42,238 nt of DNA from Paenarthrobacter sp. CM16 (GCF_013179505.1 NZ_JABMCX010000002.1:1-42238), one strand, 5' to 3'; counted from the stretch's first letter, positions 26,065 to 36,120 are shown. Made by a program: numbers and translations. Notes: generated by a model not told the origin, from the sequence alone.

Positions 26065-27906
26065 TTAGCTGCTCGGGCTGCCGGTGCCACTGGGGCTGGA
26101 GCTCGGGGAACCGGGGTTGGTGGGCGCGGCTGCCCGGGACAGGAAGTAGGTGACGGTGGAACCCGCGGGAACCTCGGCTCCAGCGGCGGGCGAAGACCTC
26201 ACGAACGTGCCGGGCTGTTGACCCACGGCTCCGTTGACGGGGTCTCCAGCTACCCATCGCAGTCCGGCGCCTTCAATGGCGGCACGCACTTGTGACTCGC
26301 TGGCTCCCACACTGATCGTGGGGACGGCCACGGCCTCCGGGCCCTTGGAGTACTGAACCGTGATGGTTTGTCCCGGATCAACAGGTCCCGTGGGGTTGAG
26401 ATCCACCACAGTCCCTGGAGGGGCCGGGTTGAAGACCTCCACACCGTTAACGCCGAGGCCAAGATCGCGGAGTTGCGCGCTGACGGTCTGGAACGGCTGA
26501 CCCAGGTATTGCTCGGGGATCACGTTGACCTTCTGCGGCGTAGACTGCGTCGGCGTGGGAGACGGTGACTCCGACGTCGGCGTTGGTGTTGGCGTAGCCG
26601 AAGTGGATGTCGGGCTCGCCGGCCGGCTGGGACTGGCAGAGGTGGACTGGCTCGGGCTGGGGCTCGGAGAGAAGAACCCGGACTGGGAAATCAGGAAACC
26701 TACCAGTGCAAAGAGCACCAACAGGATCAAGGCAACCAAGGGCCAGGTCCAGGGGCTGCGCTTCTTGCGTTCGGGATCGCGATCGTCGAAGTTCTCGTCG
26801 TCGGTGTAGGCGACTTCCTCGTCGTCGTTCAGCTGGCGCTCGGCCTCCAAGGCATTGGCGCGCGACAGCGGATTATCGGACGAGGCGGCAGCCGCTCCCA
26901 CAGCAGCTCCGGCTGCACCTGCACCCAGCACCGGAAGTGCGGAGGTCGCCGTCGAGGACTGCTCTTTTCCGTAAGGCGAGGTGACGACGCCGGTGGGGGC
27001 CGTTGCGGTGTCGACCGGGGCAGTGATGGGTCCGGTAGCGGACTCGAACAGCAGCATGCCGGGGACGGCGGCGTGGGCGGTGGCGATATCGCCGTTGCGG
27101 ATGGCGTCGGCAGCTTCGGCCAGCTTGATGGCGTTGGCAGGACGGTTCTTGGGGTCCTTGGCCAGCATGGACATCAACAGGGCGCGCACGGGCGTGGGAA
27201 GGGTCTCCGGCAGGGGCGGCGGAGCATCGTTGACCTGTGCCAGGGCGATGGCGATCTGCGACTCGCCGGAGAACGGACGGTGCCCGGTGAGGCACTCGTA
27301 GCCGATCACACCTAGCGAGTAGATATCCGAGGAACCCGTGGCAGTTTGGCCGGTGGCCTGCTCAGGAGCCAGATACTGGGCGGTACCCATGACCTGGCCG
27401 GTCTGTGTCAGCGGGACCTGGTCTGCCAGGCGGGCGATACCGAAGTCGGTGACCTTGACCCTGTTGTCCGGAGTGATCAGCAGGTTGCCCGGCTTGATGT
27501 CCCGGTGGACCAGGCCCTGCGCGTGGGCAACTGCCAGGGCCCGTGCAGTCTGGGAAATGATGGACAGGGTCATGTCCGGGGACAGCACCTGCTCGCGCTC
27601 AAGGATTCCACTCAAGGGGTGTCCAGGAACGAGCTCCATGACCAAATAGGCCGAGCCGGCTTCTTCGCCGTAATCGAAGACGTTGGCGATGCCCACGTGG
27701 TTGAGCAGCGCGGTGTGCCGCGCCTCGGCACGGAACCTCTGGAGGAACCCGGGGTCACCCGTGTATTCCTCCTTGAGCACCTTGATGGCAACAATCCGGC
27801 CGAGGATCTGGTCCTTGGCCTTCCAGACCTCGCCCATGCCGCCAATCGCAATGCGACTGGTCAGTTGGAACCTGCCGCCGAGTGTGATTCCCGAAGTAGG
27901 CCTCAC
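26065..27906 (-). CDS. pknA: PknA-position serine/threonine kinase with two PASTA domains
   Basis: A 613-residue membrane kinase in the pknA position. The kinase domain (about 10-270) has IGGMGEVW, Lys42, HRDIKPGN (Asp136), DFG and [11 protein letters not shown] linker rich in Ala, a membrane helix (about 393-412) and a Ser/Pro/Thr-rich stretch precede two PASTA-like units and a Ser/Pro tail. M. tuberculosis PknA lacks PASTA domains, so here both kinases may sense cell-wall ligands. The GTG start overlaps the pbpA stop as GTGA. Both kinases share the adjacent phosphatase PstP. Confidence 0.9.
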   Translation of the reverse strand: MRPTSGITLGGRFQLTSRIAIGGMGEVWKAKDQILGRIVAIKVLKEEYTGDPGFLQRFRAEARHTALLNHVGIANVFDYGEEAGSAYLVMELVPGHPLSGILEREQVLSPDMTLSIISQTARALAVAHAQGLVHRDIKPGNLLITPDNRVKVTDFGIARLADQVPLTQTGQVMGTAQYLAPEQATGQTATGSSDIYSLGVIGYECLTGHRPFSGESQIAIALAQVNDAPPPLPETLPTPVRALLMSMLAKDPKNRPANAIKLAEAADAIRNGDIATAHAAVPGMLLFESATGPITAPVDTATAPTGVVTSPYGKEQSSTATSALPVLGAGAAGAAVGAAAASSDNPLSRANALEAERQLNDDEEVAYTDDENFDDRDPERKKRSPWTWPLVALILLVLFALVGFLISQSGFFSPSPSPSQSTSASPSRPASPTSTSATPTPTPTSESPSPTPTQSTPQKVNVIPEQYLGQPFQTVSAQLRDLGLGVNGVEVFNPAPPGTVVDLNPTGPVDPGQTITVQYSKGPEAVAVPTISVGASESQVRAAIEGAGLRWVAGDPVNGAVGQQPGTFVRSSPAAGAEVPAGSTVTYFLSRAAAPTNPGSPSSSPSGTGSPSS

Positions 27907-29360
27907 TTATTCAACACCGCCTCAAAAATCTTCTTTGCGTTCGGACTGGTTAGCTGGGCACCGCTGAGCACATCCACACTCTCCATGACAATGGTGACGG
28001 CTACTTGCGGGTCGTTTGCCGGGGCGAACCCGGTAAACCATGAATTGTTCAAACCTGAATCACCGAGTTCGGCCGTACCGGTTTTTCCGGCCACCTTGAT
28101 ACCGGGAACGGCAGCTCCCCTGGCAATGCCGTTGTCCACCGCACTTGTCATCCACTCGCTGATTTGGGCCGCTATGGGCTGCGTGGTGCTGGTACGGAGG
28201 GCCTCGGGCCTGAGTTCGCTGATGACCCGGAGGTCAGGGGCGCGGACCGTCTTGATCAGGTTCGGCTTCATCTGCACACCGCCATTGGCGATCGCGGCAG
28301 TCATCATGTTGATCTGCAGCGGAGTTGCCTTGACGTCGCGCTGGCCCACGGAAGACTGGGCGAGCTGCGCCTGGTCCAGGTCCTCGGGGAAAATACTGGG
28401 ATTCTGCTGGAGCTTGAGCTGATCACCGAAGGTCTCGCCGAAGCCAAACTTCTGTGCCTGTTCGCGGATGGCATCCTGGCCGAGGTCCAGCGCAATGCTG
28501 GCAAACGGCGTATTACAGGACTGCTCCAAAGCAAAGGCGAACGACGCCGTCTCCCGGACGTTGCAGTTACCGCCGGCGTAGTTGGGCAGGCTGGCACTGG
28601 AACCAGGCAACGGCAGGGCGCTGGGATTCGGGAGCTCGCTGTCCTTGTTGTACTTGCCCGAGTTCAAGGCAGCAGCAGTATCGATGAGCTTGAAGACCGA
28701 ACCCGGGGAAAGAAGGTTGCCCGTGGGGCCGCTGACGTTCTGGTTCAGGTTGATACCAGGAACCTGGTTCAGCTCGGCGTAGCTTGCTTCAGCTGCAGCC
28801 GTGTCATGGGTCGCGATCAAGTTGGGGTCGTAGGACGGTTTGGACACCATGGCCAGGACGGCGCCGGTCCTGGGGTTGGTGACCACGATGGATCCACGCT
28901 GGCCATCCGGGATGAGATCGAAAGCCAACTTTTGGATTTCGGGATCCAAGGTCAGTTCAACCGAGGCACCCTTAGGCTCGTTGCCCAGGAACATCTGGCT
29001 GATCCGGTCCAGGAAAAGCTGGTCGGAGTTGCCGGCCAGGGTATCGCCCATGGACTGCTCAAGGCCGGTCGAACCAAACCCCTTGGAGAAGTAACCGGTG
29101 ACACCGGCGTAGAGCTCAGGCTGGTTGTACTTGCGCTGGAATGCGCAGGACTCTGTTCCGGCAACAGACTCAACCACGGGCTTACCACCGACGATGATTG
29201 CGCCGCGGTCGTTGCAGAAGGAGGCCAGGATGGCGCGCTGGTTCCAGGGATTGGCGTTGAGGTCGTCGGCGCCAATGACCTGGACATAGCTGATGGCACC
29301 GAAGATCAACGCAAACATGGCGACGGCGGCCATCCAGGAACTGCGAATTGCCTGGTTCAT
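27903..29360 (-). CDS. pbpA: Penicillin-binding protein (class B transpeptidase) PbpA
   Basis: A 485-residue monofunctional D,D-transpeptidase that cross-links peptidoglycan with the SEDS protein encoded upstream. A membrane helix (about 10-28) is followed by the dimerisation domain. The three active-site motifs are SVFK (Ser221, Lys224), SCN (280-282) and KTG (425-427). Its start and stop overlap rodA and pknA by 4 bases each. In M. tuberculosis PbpA is controlled by PknB phosphorylation; the same could hold here. Confidence 0.94.
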   Translation of the reverse strand: MNQAIRSSWMAAVAMFALIFGAISYVQVIGADDLNANPWNQRAILASFCNDRGAIIVGGKPVVESVAGTESCAFQRKYNQPELYAGVTGYFSKGFGSTGLEQSMGDTLAGNSDQLFLDRISQMFLGNEPKGASVELTLDPEIQKLAFDLIPDGQRGSIVVTNPRTGAVLAMVSKPSYDPNLIATHDTAAAEASYAELNQVPGINLNQNVSGPTGNLLSPGSVFKLIDTAAALNSGKYNKDSELPNPSALPLPGSSASLPNYAGGNCNVRETASFAFALEQSCNTPFASIALDLGQDAIREQAQKFGFGETFGDQLKLQQNPSIFPEDLDQAQLAQSSVGQRDVKATPLQINMMTAAIANGGVQMKPNLIKTVRAPDLRVISELRPEALRTSTTQPIAAQISEWMTSAVDNGIARGAAVPGIKVAGKTGTAELGDSGLNNSWFTGFAPANDPQVAVTIVMESVDVLSGAQLTSPNAKKIFEAVLNK

Positions 29361-30784
29361 TGGTGCTTCACCGCCTCTGTTGGTGCGCTGGGTGTCTGTC
29401 CTGTGGTGGGTCTACGTGCGGGCGCGCTGCTGCTGGCCGGGGGTTTGCCAACCATGGGAGTGGTATCCACCGGGCCGCGGGCCGTGTTGGAAATCATGAG
29501 CAGCAATCCGACGATGATCCAGTTGGCCAGGAGCGAGGAACCACCGGCTGCCAGGAAAGGCGTGGTCAGCCCGGTCAACGGAATGAGCCGGGTGACACCG
29601 CCAATGACCACGAAGCACTGCAGGGCGATCGCGAAGGACAGGCCGCAGGCCAGGAGCTTCCCGAAGGCATCGCGGGTGCCGAGCGCAGCGCGGAAGCCCC
29701 GGGTAAAGAGCAGCAGGTAGAGCATGACGACGGCGAAGAGTCCGATCAGGCCGAGTTCCTCGCCAATGAGGGCCACAATCATGTCGCTGTTGGCGAACGG
29801 AACCAGGTCCGGGCGGCCTTGGCCCAGGCCCGTTCCAACCAGCCCGCCATCGGCCATGCCGAACAAGCCCTGCACGATCTGTCCGCTGCCACCGGGCGAC
29901 CTGCCGAAGACCTCGGGGGTGAAGGCATTGATCCAGCTGTCGATGCGGAAGGCCACGTGGGAGAAGATCTGCGAGGCGATGAAGCCGCCGCCGAGGATCA
30001 GCAACAGTCCGATGACAACCCAGGAGATACGGCTGGTGGCCACGTAGATCATCACGATGAACAGGCCGAAGAAGAGGATGGAGGAACCGAGGTCGCGTTG
30101 GAAGACCAGGACGCCGATGCTGACCAGCCAGGCGGTGATCATGGGACCGAGGTCCTTGAAACGCGGGAACTGCATGGGGCCGATCTTGCGGCCGGCCAAG
30201 AGAATGAGATCCCGGTTGGAGGAAAGATACCCGGCGAAGAATATGGCCAGGGTGATTTTTGCGATTTCACCCGGCTGGAAGGTCATGGGACCCACGCGAA
30301 TCCAGACGCGGGCACCGAGGATTTCGCCCGCGGAAATGCCCGGAATCAGCGGAAGGATCAGCAGGAACGCACTGGCTGCCAAGGAGATGTACGTGAAACG
30401 GCGCAAAATCCGGTGATCCTTGAGGAACCAGATCACGGCGATTGATACGGCCATGGCAATCAGTGTCCAGCGGAGCTGGTTGTTGCCCGTGTCATCTCCG
30501 GGGCCGTCCATGCGGTGGATCAGGGCAAGGCCCAAGCCGTTCAAAGCCACGACAATAGGAAGTATTACCGGATCTGCATACTTCGCGCGGAGCCTGAGAA
30601 CCATATGGAAGGCGAATGCCGCTAAAGCCAGCAAGCTCGACTGGAACCAGAAGTCCCGGTCCAAGCCGACGTCGGAGTTGATGCTCACCAAGGCACTCGC
30701 GCCCACGCCCACGGCAAGAGCCAGGACAATAAGGACAAGCTCAACATTCCGGCGGGGTTTGGGTGCAGTTTCAGTCTGGATCAT
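29357..30784 (-). CDS. rodA: SEDS family peptidoglycan glycosyltransferase RodA/FtsW
   Basis: A 475-residue polytopic protein (10 or more membrane helices) that polymerises lipid II into glycan strands. It has the SEDS pattern: the extracellular NQLRWT region, PGISAGEILGARVWIRVGPMTFQPGEIAKI, QRDLGSSILFFGLF, and the C-terminal NSDMIVALIGEELGLIG and GLTTPFLAAGGSSLLANWI. The C-terminus is Pro/Ala-rich and cytoplasmic. The ATG overlaps the pstP stop as ATGA. It pairs with the neighbouring PbpA for elongation-type synthesis. Confidence 0.94.
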   Translation of the reverse strand: MIQTETAPKPRRNVELVLIVLALAVGVGASALVSINSDVGLDRDFWFQSSLLALAAFAFHMVLRLRAKYADPVILPIVVALNGLGLALIHRMDGPGDDTGNNQLRWTLIAMAVSIAVIWFLKDHRILRRFTYISLAASAFLLILPLIPGISAGEILGARVWIRVGPMTFQPGEIAKITLAIFFAGYLSSNRDLILLAGRKIGPMQFPRFKDLGPMITAWLVSIGVLVFQRDLGSSILFFGLFIVMIYVATSRISWVVIGLLLILGGGFIASQIFSHVAFRIDSWINAFTPEVFGRSPGGSGQIVQGLFGMADGGLVGTGLGQGRPDLVPFANSDMIVALIGEELGLIGLFAVVMLYLLLFTRGFRAALGTRDAFGKLLACGLSFAIALQCFVVIGGVTRLIPLTGLTTPFLAAGGSSLLANWIIVGLLLMISNTARGPVDTTPMVGKPPASSSAPARRPTTGQTPSAPTEAVKHQ

Positions 30785-32475
30785 TTGGCCGCCTCACAGG
30801 GAGTCGGGACGGACGAAGGCGTGGCAACAGCCGCTGTGCTCGGTACCGGCACAGTGCTGGTGGGCGACGGTGTGGCTGTTGTTGTCGCCGGAGCAGTGGT
30901 GGGGCAGTTTGCCGATGCGCTGCCGGTGTTCTTGAGGTTTTCCACAATGGCCTGCGCATCGTCCAGGTCACCTGCAGGAACCGTCTGGCGTACGCTTTGC
31001 TGGCCGTATTCCGGCAATGAATCCACCCTGATATCGGTTACGGCCTCGAGCCGGGAGAGCTGAATGGGGCCCAGGCGCTGCGAAATTCCATTGAATATTG
31101 CGACGCGCTGGTCGAATTCGCCCACGTAGTAGCGGGTCTGGGTCCAGGCGTAGCCAAGCCAGAGGCCCACCACGACGCCCACCACTACAACTGCCGCAAC
31201 AGCCGGCATGAGCCAGCGGACGCGCCGCCGGGGGGGTTCTTCAACGTCCAGGCGATCCTGCTCGGCCTTGTGGGTGAGGACCGTGGCAGCCCTTCGGGCA
31301 ACTGTCCGGCCTGCGACAGTGGGAATGGAGCCCGTCTCGGCAGCTGTTGCCGCGGCGCCCACCAGCTCGTGGGGGCGGCTGGCCAGTTCTTCGCGCAGGA
31401 CCTCTGCGGAGAGGTGCTCACCCAAGTGGGGATCCGTGGTGGTGGGAGGTTCTTTGGACTCTTCCGAGGACGTGGAGGCCTCATCGGAATCGTCGCCTGG
31501 GGCGGTGGGATCGCCGGCACTGAAGGACGATCCGGCATCTGCGTCCCTGGCCGCTTTCGCCTTGGAGTCTGAGGTCGCATCCTCAGCGGACTTGGTTGCG
31601 GTTGGACCCTCCGGCGACTTGGAAGCGGTCACCGTCCCGGGTTCGTCTACGGCGGCAAGCGCCGCGGCCGGAACGACGTCGACGGCGGCCGTGTTGACGT
31701 CGTCGTCGGTCTCTTCCACGATCTCCAACATCACCACGGTGACATTGTCCGGAGCACCGGCTTCCAAGGTGAGGTCAACCAGGATCTCTGCGCATTCACG
31801 GAGGTCTTTGGTCTCGCGGACCATCCGCTCCACGACGTGCCCGGCCACATAGTTCAGGCCATCGGAGCAGAGCAGCCAGCGTTCGCCGGGCTCGACGTCG
31901 AGGACGTCCAAATCCAGTTCAGGGCTGGCATCGACGTCGCCAAGCACGCGCATGAGAACGTTCTTGTGGGGATGCGTTTCGGCTTCCTCGGGGCGGAGCC
32001 GTCCCTCATCGATGAGGCGCTGCACGAAGGTGTGGTCAATGCTGACCTGCTCAAACTTCTTGTTCCGCAGCCGGTAGGCCCTCGAGTCGCCGATGTGCGC
32101 GAAGTGGAGCTTGCGGTCTTCCAAGAGAAGGGCTGTCACGGTGGTTCCCATGCCGGAAAGCTTGGGATTCTGGTGAACAAGCTCGGAAAGCAGCGAGTTG
32201 GCCGTCTGGATCTCGTCTGCCAGGACAGTCTCGGCACCGTCGGGGTAGTCGTCGTGGTCCAAATGGATCATGTCCAGGACCGTTGAAGCGGACGCCACAT
32301 CACCGCCGGCGTGGCCACCCATGCCATCGGCAACCACCGCCAGATGACGACCCACGTACGCGGAGTCGTCATTCTTGGAACGGATCCGTCCGACATCGGA
32401 ACGGGCTGCGTAGCGCATGATGAGCGGGCGCTCCGCAGGCGTTTCCTTGCCTTCGGGGGTCTCGGGGGAGGCCAT
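30781..32475 (-). CDS. pstP: PP2C-family protein phosphatase PstP
   Basis: A 564-residue metal-dependent Ser/Thr phosphatase that reverses PknA/PknB phosphorylation. The catalytic domain (about 18-255) shows RSKNDDSA, ADGMGGHAGGD, GDSRAYR, SDGLN and APDNVTVV with the metal-binding aspartates. A long acidic Ser/Glu/Ala linker follows (about 255-410), then one membrane helix (about 422-446) and an extracellular Thr/Pro-rich end. It starts 3 bases after the fhaB stop and its own stop overlaps rodA, so it is part of one operon. The linker is longer than in the mycobacterial enzyme. Confidence 0.94.
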   Translation of the reverse strand: MASPETPEGKETPAERPLIMRYAARSDVGRIRSKNDDSAYVGRHLAVVADGMGGHAGGDVASASTVLDMIHLDHDDYPDGAETVLADEIQTANSLLSELVHQNPKLSGMGTTVTALLLEDRKLHFAHIGDSRAYRLRNKKFEQVSIDHTFVQRLIDEGRLRPEEAETHPHKNVLMRVLGDVDASPELDLDVLDVEPGERWLLCSDGLNYVAGHVVERMVRETKDLRECAEILVDLTLEAGAPDNVTVVMLEIVEETDDDVNTAAVDVVPAAALAAVDEPGTVTASKSPEGPTATKSAEDATSDSKAKAARDADAGSSFSAGDPTAPGDDSDEASTSSEESKEPPTTTDPHLGEHLSAEVLREELASRPHELVGAAATAAETGSIPTVAGRTVARRAATVLTHKAEQDRLDVEEPPRRRVRWLMPAVAAVVVVGVVVGLWLGYAWTQTRYYVGEFDQRVAIFNGISQRLGPIQLSRLEAVTDIRVDSLPEYGQQSVRQTVPAGDLDDAQAIVENLKNTGSASANCPTTAPATTTATPSPTSTVPVPSTAAVATPSSVPTPCEAAK

Positions 32476-32478
32476 GGA

Positions 32479-32967
32479 CTACGGCCTCAATTCAATGACC
32501 GTCTTGCCGATTCTCACGGGGACGCCAAGCTCCACCGGCAAAGCGCGGGTGAGCTGTTGATCGGCCAGGTAGGTGCCGTTGGTGGAACCGAGGTCCTCAA
32601 TAAACCAACGGCTGCCCTGTGGGAACAGGCGCGCGTGCCGGCCCGAAGCGTAGTCGTCTTCCAGGACCAAGGTGGCTTCCTGCGCGCGGCCCAACAGGAT
32701 GGGGCTGGCAGCCAAGGGAACAGTAGTGCCCTTGAGCGGGCCCTCCGTTACCACCAGATTGCGGGCATGCTGAATGGCTGGCGGCGGGGACGCGGCCAGT
32801 TCCGGGTGCTTGCGGACCTCACGAGCCGTAGGAACTCCGGTCACAGCTTTGCGGCCGATCTGGAAGTCGCGGCGCATGGTGGACACGATGCTGAAGATCA
32901 AGACCCACAGCAGCAGGAGGAACCCGAAGCGAAGCGCTGTGATGGTCAGTTCGCTGATGTCGTTCAC
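32479..32967 (-). CDS. fhaB: FHA domain protein FhaB
   Basis: A 162-residue phosphothreonine-binding adaptor. It has an N-terminal membrane helix (about 8-27, ITALRFGFLLLLWVLIF), a short linker, and a C-terminal FHA domain (about 72-155) with ILLGRAQEATLVLEDDYASGRHA and DLGSTNGTYL. The GTG at 32967 overlaps the fhaA stop as GTGA and gives the family N-terminus; the longer frame lies inside fhaA. In relatives FhaB binds phosphorylated kinases and cell-division partners. Confidence 0.92.
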   Translation of the reverse strand: MNDISELTITALRFGFLLLLWVLIFSIVSTMRRDFQIGRKAVTGVPTAREVRKHPELAASPPPAIQHARNLVVTEGPLKGTTVPLAASPILLGRAQEATLVLEDDYASGRHARLFPQGSRWFIEDLGSTNGTYLADQQLTRALPVELGVPVRIGKTVIELRP

Positions 32968-33713
32968 GCGTTGCCACCCGGGGCTTGGGGGAGAAGGCGG
33001 AAAATGATCTTGGTACGTCCCATCGTGATGGTTGAGCCGTCTGTAAGTTCCACGCTGCCGTTTACCTTGTGGCCATTGACGTAGCTGCCATTGGTGGAGC
33101 CAAGGTCCACGGCCCACGTGCTGCCGTTCTGTGTGCGGATCTCAAGATGCTTTCGCGAAACTCCGGTGTCATCCACCAGGATGTCGGCTTCCGAGGAGCG
33201 GCCCAGCACCACGGACCGGGCATTGAGCGAGTACCGCTGGCCGCCGATGTCCAGGACAGGCTGAAGGCGGGTGGGCTGCCGTGCAGGGGCTGCCGGAACG
33301 TGTGCCCGCGGGGCCGGGGGAGCCGAAACGGCGTCGTCCGAGGGCTTCTCAGTCCGGGAGGTGATTTCAAAGTGCCCGGCGCGTTCCTCGTCATTGCGTC
33401 GGAACGAAATCCTGACCGCGCCCTGAAGCGTGTAGCCCTGGCTGCGGACGTGCTGAATAACGACGTCGCACAATTCCTCTGCCAAGGGCGTTCCCCATTC
33501 CTGGGCCCTGGCGAAATCCTCGTCACTGAGCAGGACATCAAACACATTGGGAGCGAGCGTGCGGCCGGCGGCGATGGTGATGGACTTGTTGTCCAACTCG
33601 CGCCTCAGCTTGCTCGCAATCTCCACCGGCTCAACACGTGCCCGCGACCCTGTGGAGAAGACGTTGCGAACGGCTTTTTCAATGCCGCGCTCGACTTTGT
33701 CCAGCAAACCCAT
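32964..33713 (-). CDS. fhaA: FHA domain protein FhaA with DUF3662
   Basis: A 249-residue adaptor: DUF3662 domain (about 1-115, MGLLDKVERGIEKAVRNVF to RISFRRND), a linker, and a C-terminal FHA domain (about 165-245) with VVLGRSSEADILVDDTGVSRKHLEI and DLGSTNGSYVNG. In mycobacteria FhaA binds phosphorylated MviN and PbpA and tunes peptidoglycan synthesis. The ATG at 33713 is chosen for AAGGAGAAGG just upstream. It is the first gene of the seven-gene operon; its promoter must lie in 33714-33850. Confidence 0.93.
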   Translation of the reverse strand: MGLLDKVERGIEKAVRNVFSTGSRARVEPVEIASKLRRELDNKSITIAAGRTLAPNVFDVLLSDEDFARAQEWGTPLAEELCDVVIQHVRSQGYTLQGAVRISFRRNDEERAGHFEITSRTEKPSDDAVSAPPAPRAHVPAAPARQPTRLQPVLDIGGQRYSLNARSVVLGRSSEADILVDDTGVSRKHLEIRTQNGSTWAVDLGSTNGSYVNGHKVNGSVELTDGSTITMGRTKIIFRLLPQAPGGNA

Positions 33714-34086
33714 GTCCTTCTCCTTTCCTTGCCGCGGCACCCGCTGTGCCTGATCCGATAGTCCGTCCACGCACACAGCAAAGTACGCGCCTGACGGCCC
33801 TTCCACTTCCCGATACTACTGGGACTGACTGGGAATGGCCTTAATCCACAACGCCTTGCGACCCGGAAAAGTTCGCTCCCGGCCCTTGCTGGCGCGGGAG
33901 TCGGGCCATGAAATTTCCGTGGCGTTCAGCTGTTGATAAGGGATCTTTTGGGTGCTTGGACGCTTCCCGACGGCGGTACGATCCTCCCGATTGGTGTTTT
34001 GCCGGGGATGTCCGTTATGCTTGATCTCGCTGCTTTTGAAGGAAACGAAGCTGGGAAACCCGCAGAACTCCGGAAAAAGAAGTTGC
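33714..34086. other. Intergenic region between divergent fhaA and tRNA-Leu
   Basis: This 373-base stretch has no supported gene. It must hold the fhaA operon promoter (minus strand) and the tRNA-Leu promoter (plus strand). TTGGTG (33991-33996) and TATGCT (34016-34021) with a 19-base spacer is a weak tRNA promoter candidate; on the minus strand only an isolated TAGTAT word near 33815 resembles a -10. Confidence 0.5.
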
Positions 34087-34169
34087 GCGCGAGTGGCGGA
34101 ACGGCAGACGCGCTGGCTTCAGGTGCCAGTATCCGAAAGGGTGTGGGGGTTCAAATCCCCCCTCGCGCA
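34087..34169 (+). tRNA. tRNA-Leu(CAG)
   Basis: An 83-base class II tRNA: acceptor arms GCGCGAG (34087-34093) and CTCGCGC (34162-34168), anticodon stem CTGGC/GCCAG around TTCAGGT with CAG at 34120-34122, a variable arm (ATCCGAAAGGGT region), and T arm GGGGGTTCAAATCCCCC. CCA is not encoded. Confidence 0.96.
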
Positions 34170-34177
34170 CGCAATTG

Positions 34178-34215
34178 AAAGAGCCCCGGTCTTAGGATCG
34201 GGGCTCTTTTGTTTT
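34178..34215 (+). terminator. Terminator after tRNA-Leu
   Basis: AAAGAGCCCCG (34178-34188) pairs with CGGGGCTCTTT (34199-34209) and is followed by TTGTTTT. It is a typical rho-independent terminator that could also serve the facing GntR gene. Confidence 0.88.
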
Positions 34216-34245
34216 CTCTGCTGGGCGAGGCCTCCCACCAATCCG

Positions 34246-34944
34246 TCAGTTGCGCGCGGAACCCGTGAACCGGCGTCGTGAATTGCTCAGGTGCAGGCGC
34301 ATCGCGGCCGCGGCAGCCACTTGGTCGCCCTCCGCAATTGCTGCGTATATAGAGGAGTGTTCGTGGACTACCTGCGCGAAGCGTTCGGGGGAGTCCTGGT
34401 CTTCGCTGGCCACGAGGCGGGGGCGGGGCATGGTGATCATGGTCTGGCCCAAGGCAGAGATGCAGTCCGTATAGAAGGGATTGCCCGTGGCCGCTGCAAC
34501 GGCCCGGTGGAACTCGAAGTCCGCCTTCATGGAGTGCCCCGGGTGGCCTGAGCTCGCGGTGAACTGTTCCAAGGCGCCATGAACAGCCTTGAGCTGGTGT
34601 TCGGTGTGGTTTTTCGCCGCCAACGCCGCGGCTTCAGTTTCGACGCCGATCCGGAAGTCGAGCATCTGCAGCCGCTCTTCCATGCTGCCAACCGCCCGCG
34701 TTCCCGGGGCAGGAGTGGGTCCTTCGGCGGGCGGGGTCAGTGCGAAGCTGCCCCGCCCGCGTTCGGTTTCAACAAGGCCTTCGGCCTGCAAACGTGTCAG
34801 GGCGGAACGGACGACGGTCCGGCTCACCCCGAACTCGCTGATGAGGGTGTTTTCGCTGGGGAGCTTTTCACCGGGCTGGATGACGCCGTCGACGATGCGG
34901 TTGCGGAGGTCGGCGGCGAGATCCGCGGTCAGGTTTCGGCTCAT
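34246..34944 (-). CDS. FadR-subfamily GntR transcriptional regulator
   Basis: A 232-residue repressor-type regulator. The winged helix is in residues 5-70 (LRNRIVDGVIQPGEKLPSENTLISEFGVSRTVVRSALTRLQAEGLVET), followed by a linker and a C-terminal FCD domain with conserved His and Asp that usually bind a metal and an acidic ligand. It lies 10 bases after the dehydratase gene in the same operon, so it most likely represses that operon through the palindromes at 36125-36150 and is relieved by a sugar acid. The ATG at 34944 is chosen because the longer frame runs into the dehydratase gene. Confidence 0.9.
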   Translation of the reverse strand: MSRNLTADLAADLRNRIVDGVIQPGEKLPSENTLISEFGVSRTVVRSALTRLQAEGLVETERGRGSFALTPPAEGPTPAPGTRAVGSMEERLQMLDFRIGVETEAAALAAKNHTEHQLKAVHGALEQFTASSGHPGHSMKADFEFHRAVAAATGNPFYTDCISALGQTMITMPRPRLVASEDQDSPERFAQVVHEHSSIYAAIAEGDQVAAAAAMRLHLSNSRRRFTGSARN

Positions 34945-34954
34945 GGGTTCCAGA

Positions 34955-36082
34955 TTACGCGCCGAACTCCACTGACTCGGTGGTCCACGCACGGGCCTGT
35001 TCGCTGAGCGTGACGCCCAATCCGGGGCGGTCCGGGACGATCATCCGGCCGTTCTTGGTCTCCAGGCGCTCCTCGAACAAGGGGTCCAGCCAGTCGAAGT
35101 GCTCTACCCACGGCTCGCGCGGGTAGGCGGCGGCCAAATGGAGGTGGATCTCCATGGCGAAGTGCGGGGCCAGGCCAAGTCCGCGTTCGTCTGCCAGGGC
35201 GGCGAGGCGCAGGAACTGGGTTATGCCGCCCACGCGCGGGGCGTCGGGCTGGATGATGTCGCAGCTGTTGGCGTTGATGAGTCCCTTGTGTTCGGCAACG
35301 GATGCGAGCATCTCGCCGGTGGCGATGGGGGTGTCCAGGACCTGGGCGAGGTGCGCGTGGCCCTCGAAATCGTAGGCATCCAGCGGTTCTTCGATCCAGA
35401 TGAGGTTGAATTCCTCCAGCTGACGGCCCATGCGCAGGGCCGTGGCGCGGTCCCACTGCTGGTTGGCGTCCACCATCAGCGGGACGTCCCAGCCGATATG
35501 CTCGCGGACTCCGGCCACGCGGCGCAGGTCTTCCTTGGAATCCGGCAGGCCAACCTTGATCTTGATGCCTCCGATGCCCTCGTCAATGGACCGGGTGGCG
35601 CGTTCCTTGACCTCGTCCAGCGTTGCGTTGAGGAAGCCGCCGGAGGTGTTGTAGGTCTGGACGGAGTCGCGGTAGGAGCCCAGCAGCTTGGCCAGGGGGA
35701 GTCCGGCGCGCTTTGCTTTCAGGTCATAGAGAGCGATGTCGATCGCGGCCAGCGCCTGCGTTGCCACACCCGAGCGGCCCACCGAGGCCCCGGCCCAGAG
35801 GAGCTTGGTGTAGATCTTGCCGATGTCGTTGGGGTCCTCGCCGATGATCCCTTCGGCGACTTCCTTGGCGTGGGCGTACTGGGCGGGCCCGCCTGCGCGC
35901 TTGGAGTAGCTGAAGCCGACGCCGCTGTGACCCTGCTCCGTGGTGATCTCGGCGAACAGGAACACTACTTCGGTCATGGGCTTTTGCCTGCCCGTGAAGA
36001 CCTTGGCATCGCTGATGGGCACGGTGAGGGGCAAACGTGCCGTGGATAGCTTGACGTGGCGGATGAGATCAACGGTGCTCAT
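34955..36082 (-). CDS. L-talarate/galactarate dehydratase, enolase superfamily
   Basis: A 375-residue enolase-superfamily enzyme of the mandelate racemase subgroup. By eye it is very close to the Salmonella L-talarate/galactarate dehydratase (SYSKRAGG, KIYTKLLWAGASVGRSG, NLIWIEEPLDAYD, PHFAME, LSEQARAWT). Catalytic Lys176 in KIKVG and His307 and metal ligands Asp205, Glu231 and Glu257 align with Lys197, His328, Asp226, Glu252 and Glu278 of that enzyme. It should dehydrate aldarates to a 2-keto-3-deoxy product. The ATG at 36082 follows AGGAG. No transporter or later pathway enzymes are adjacent, so the rest of the pathway must be elsewhere. Confidence 0.9.
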   Translation of the reverse strand: MSTVDLIRHVKLSTARLPLTVPISDAKVFTGRQKPMTEVVFLFAEITTEQGHSGVGFSYSKRAGGPAQYAHAKEVAEGIIGEDPNDIGKIYTKLLWAGASVGRSGVATQALAAIDIALYDLKAKRAGLPLAKLLGSYRDSVQTYNTSGGFLNATLDEVKERATRSIDEGIGGIKIKVGLPDSKEDLRRVAGVREHIGWDVPLMVDANQQWDRATALRMGRQLEEFNLIWIEEPLDAYDFEGHAHLAQVLDTPIATGEMLASVAEHKGLINANSCDIIQPDAPRVGGITQFLRLAALADERGLGLAPHFAMEIHLHLAAAYPREPWVEHFDWLDPLFEERLETKNGRMIVPDRPGLGVTLSEQARAWTTESVEFGA

Positions 36083-36120
36083 GGTTCTCCTAATGGGTGC
36101 GGCATCCTTGCCTGCCACTT

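Noticed and set aside
28164-29720. A 518-codon open frame on the plus strand opposite pbpA
   Set aside because: It is a shadow of pbpA with no recognisable domain and no ribosome site.
33842-33850. Single DnaA-like word TAATCCACA upstream of fhaA
   Set aside because: It is an isolated one-mismatch copy with no neighbours and is expected by chance.
33933-34178. Open frames across the tRNA-Leu gene
   Set aside because: The tRNA is certain and the peptides match nothing.
34087-34300. Possible integration site at tRNA-Leu
   Set aside because: No integrase, repeated tRNA 3' end or foreign block follows; the neighbours are ordinary chromosomal genes.
35099-36049. A 316-codon plus-strand frame opposite the talarate dehydratase
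   Set aside because: It is antisense to an enzyme with all catalytic residues in place.
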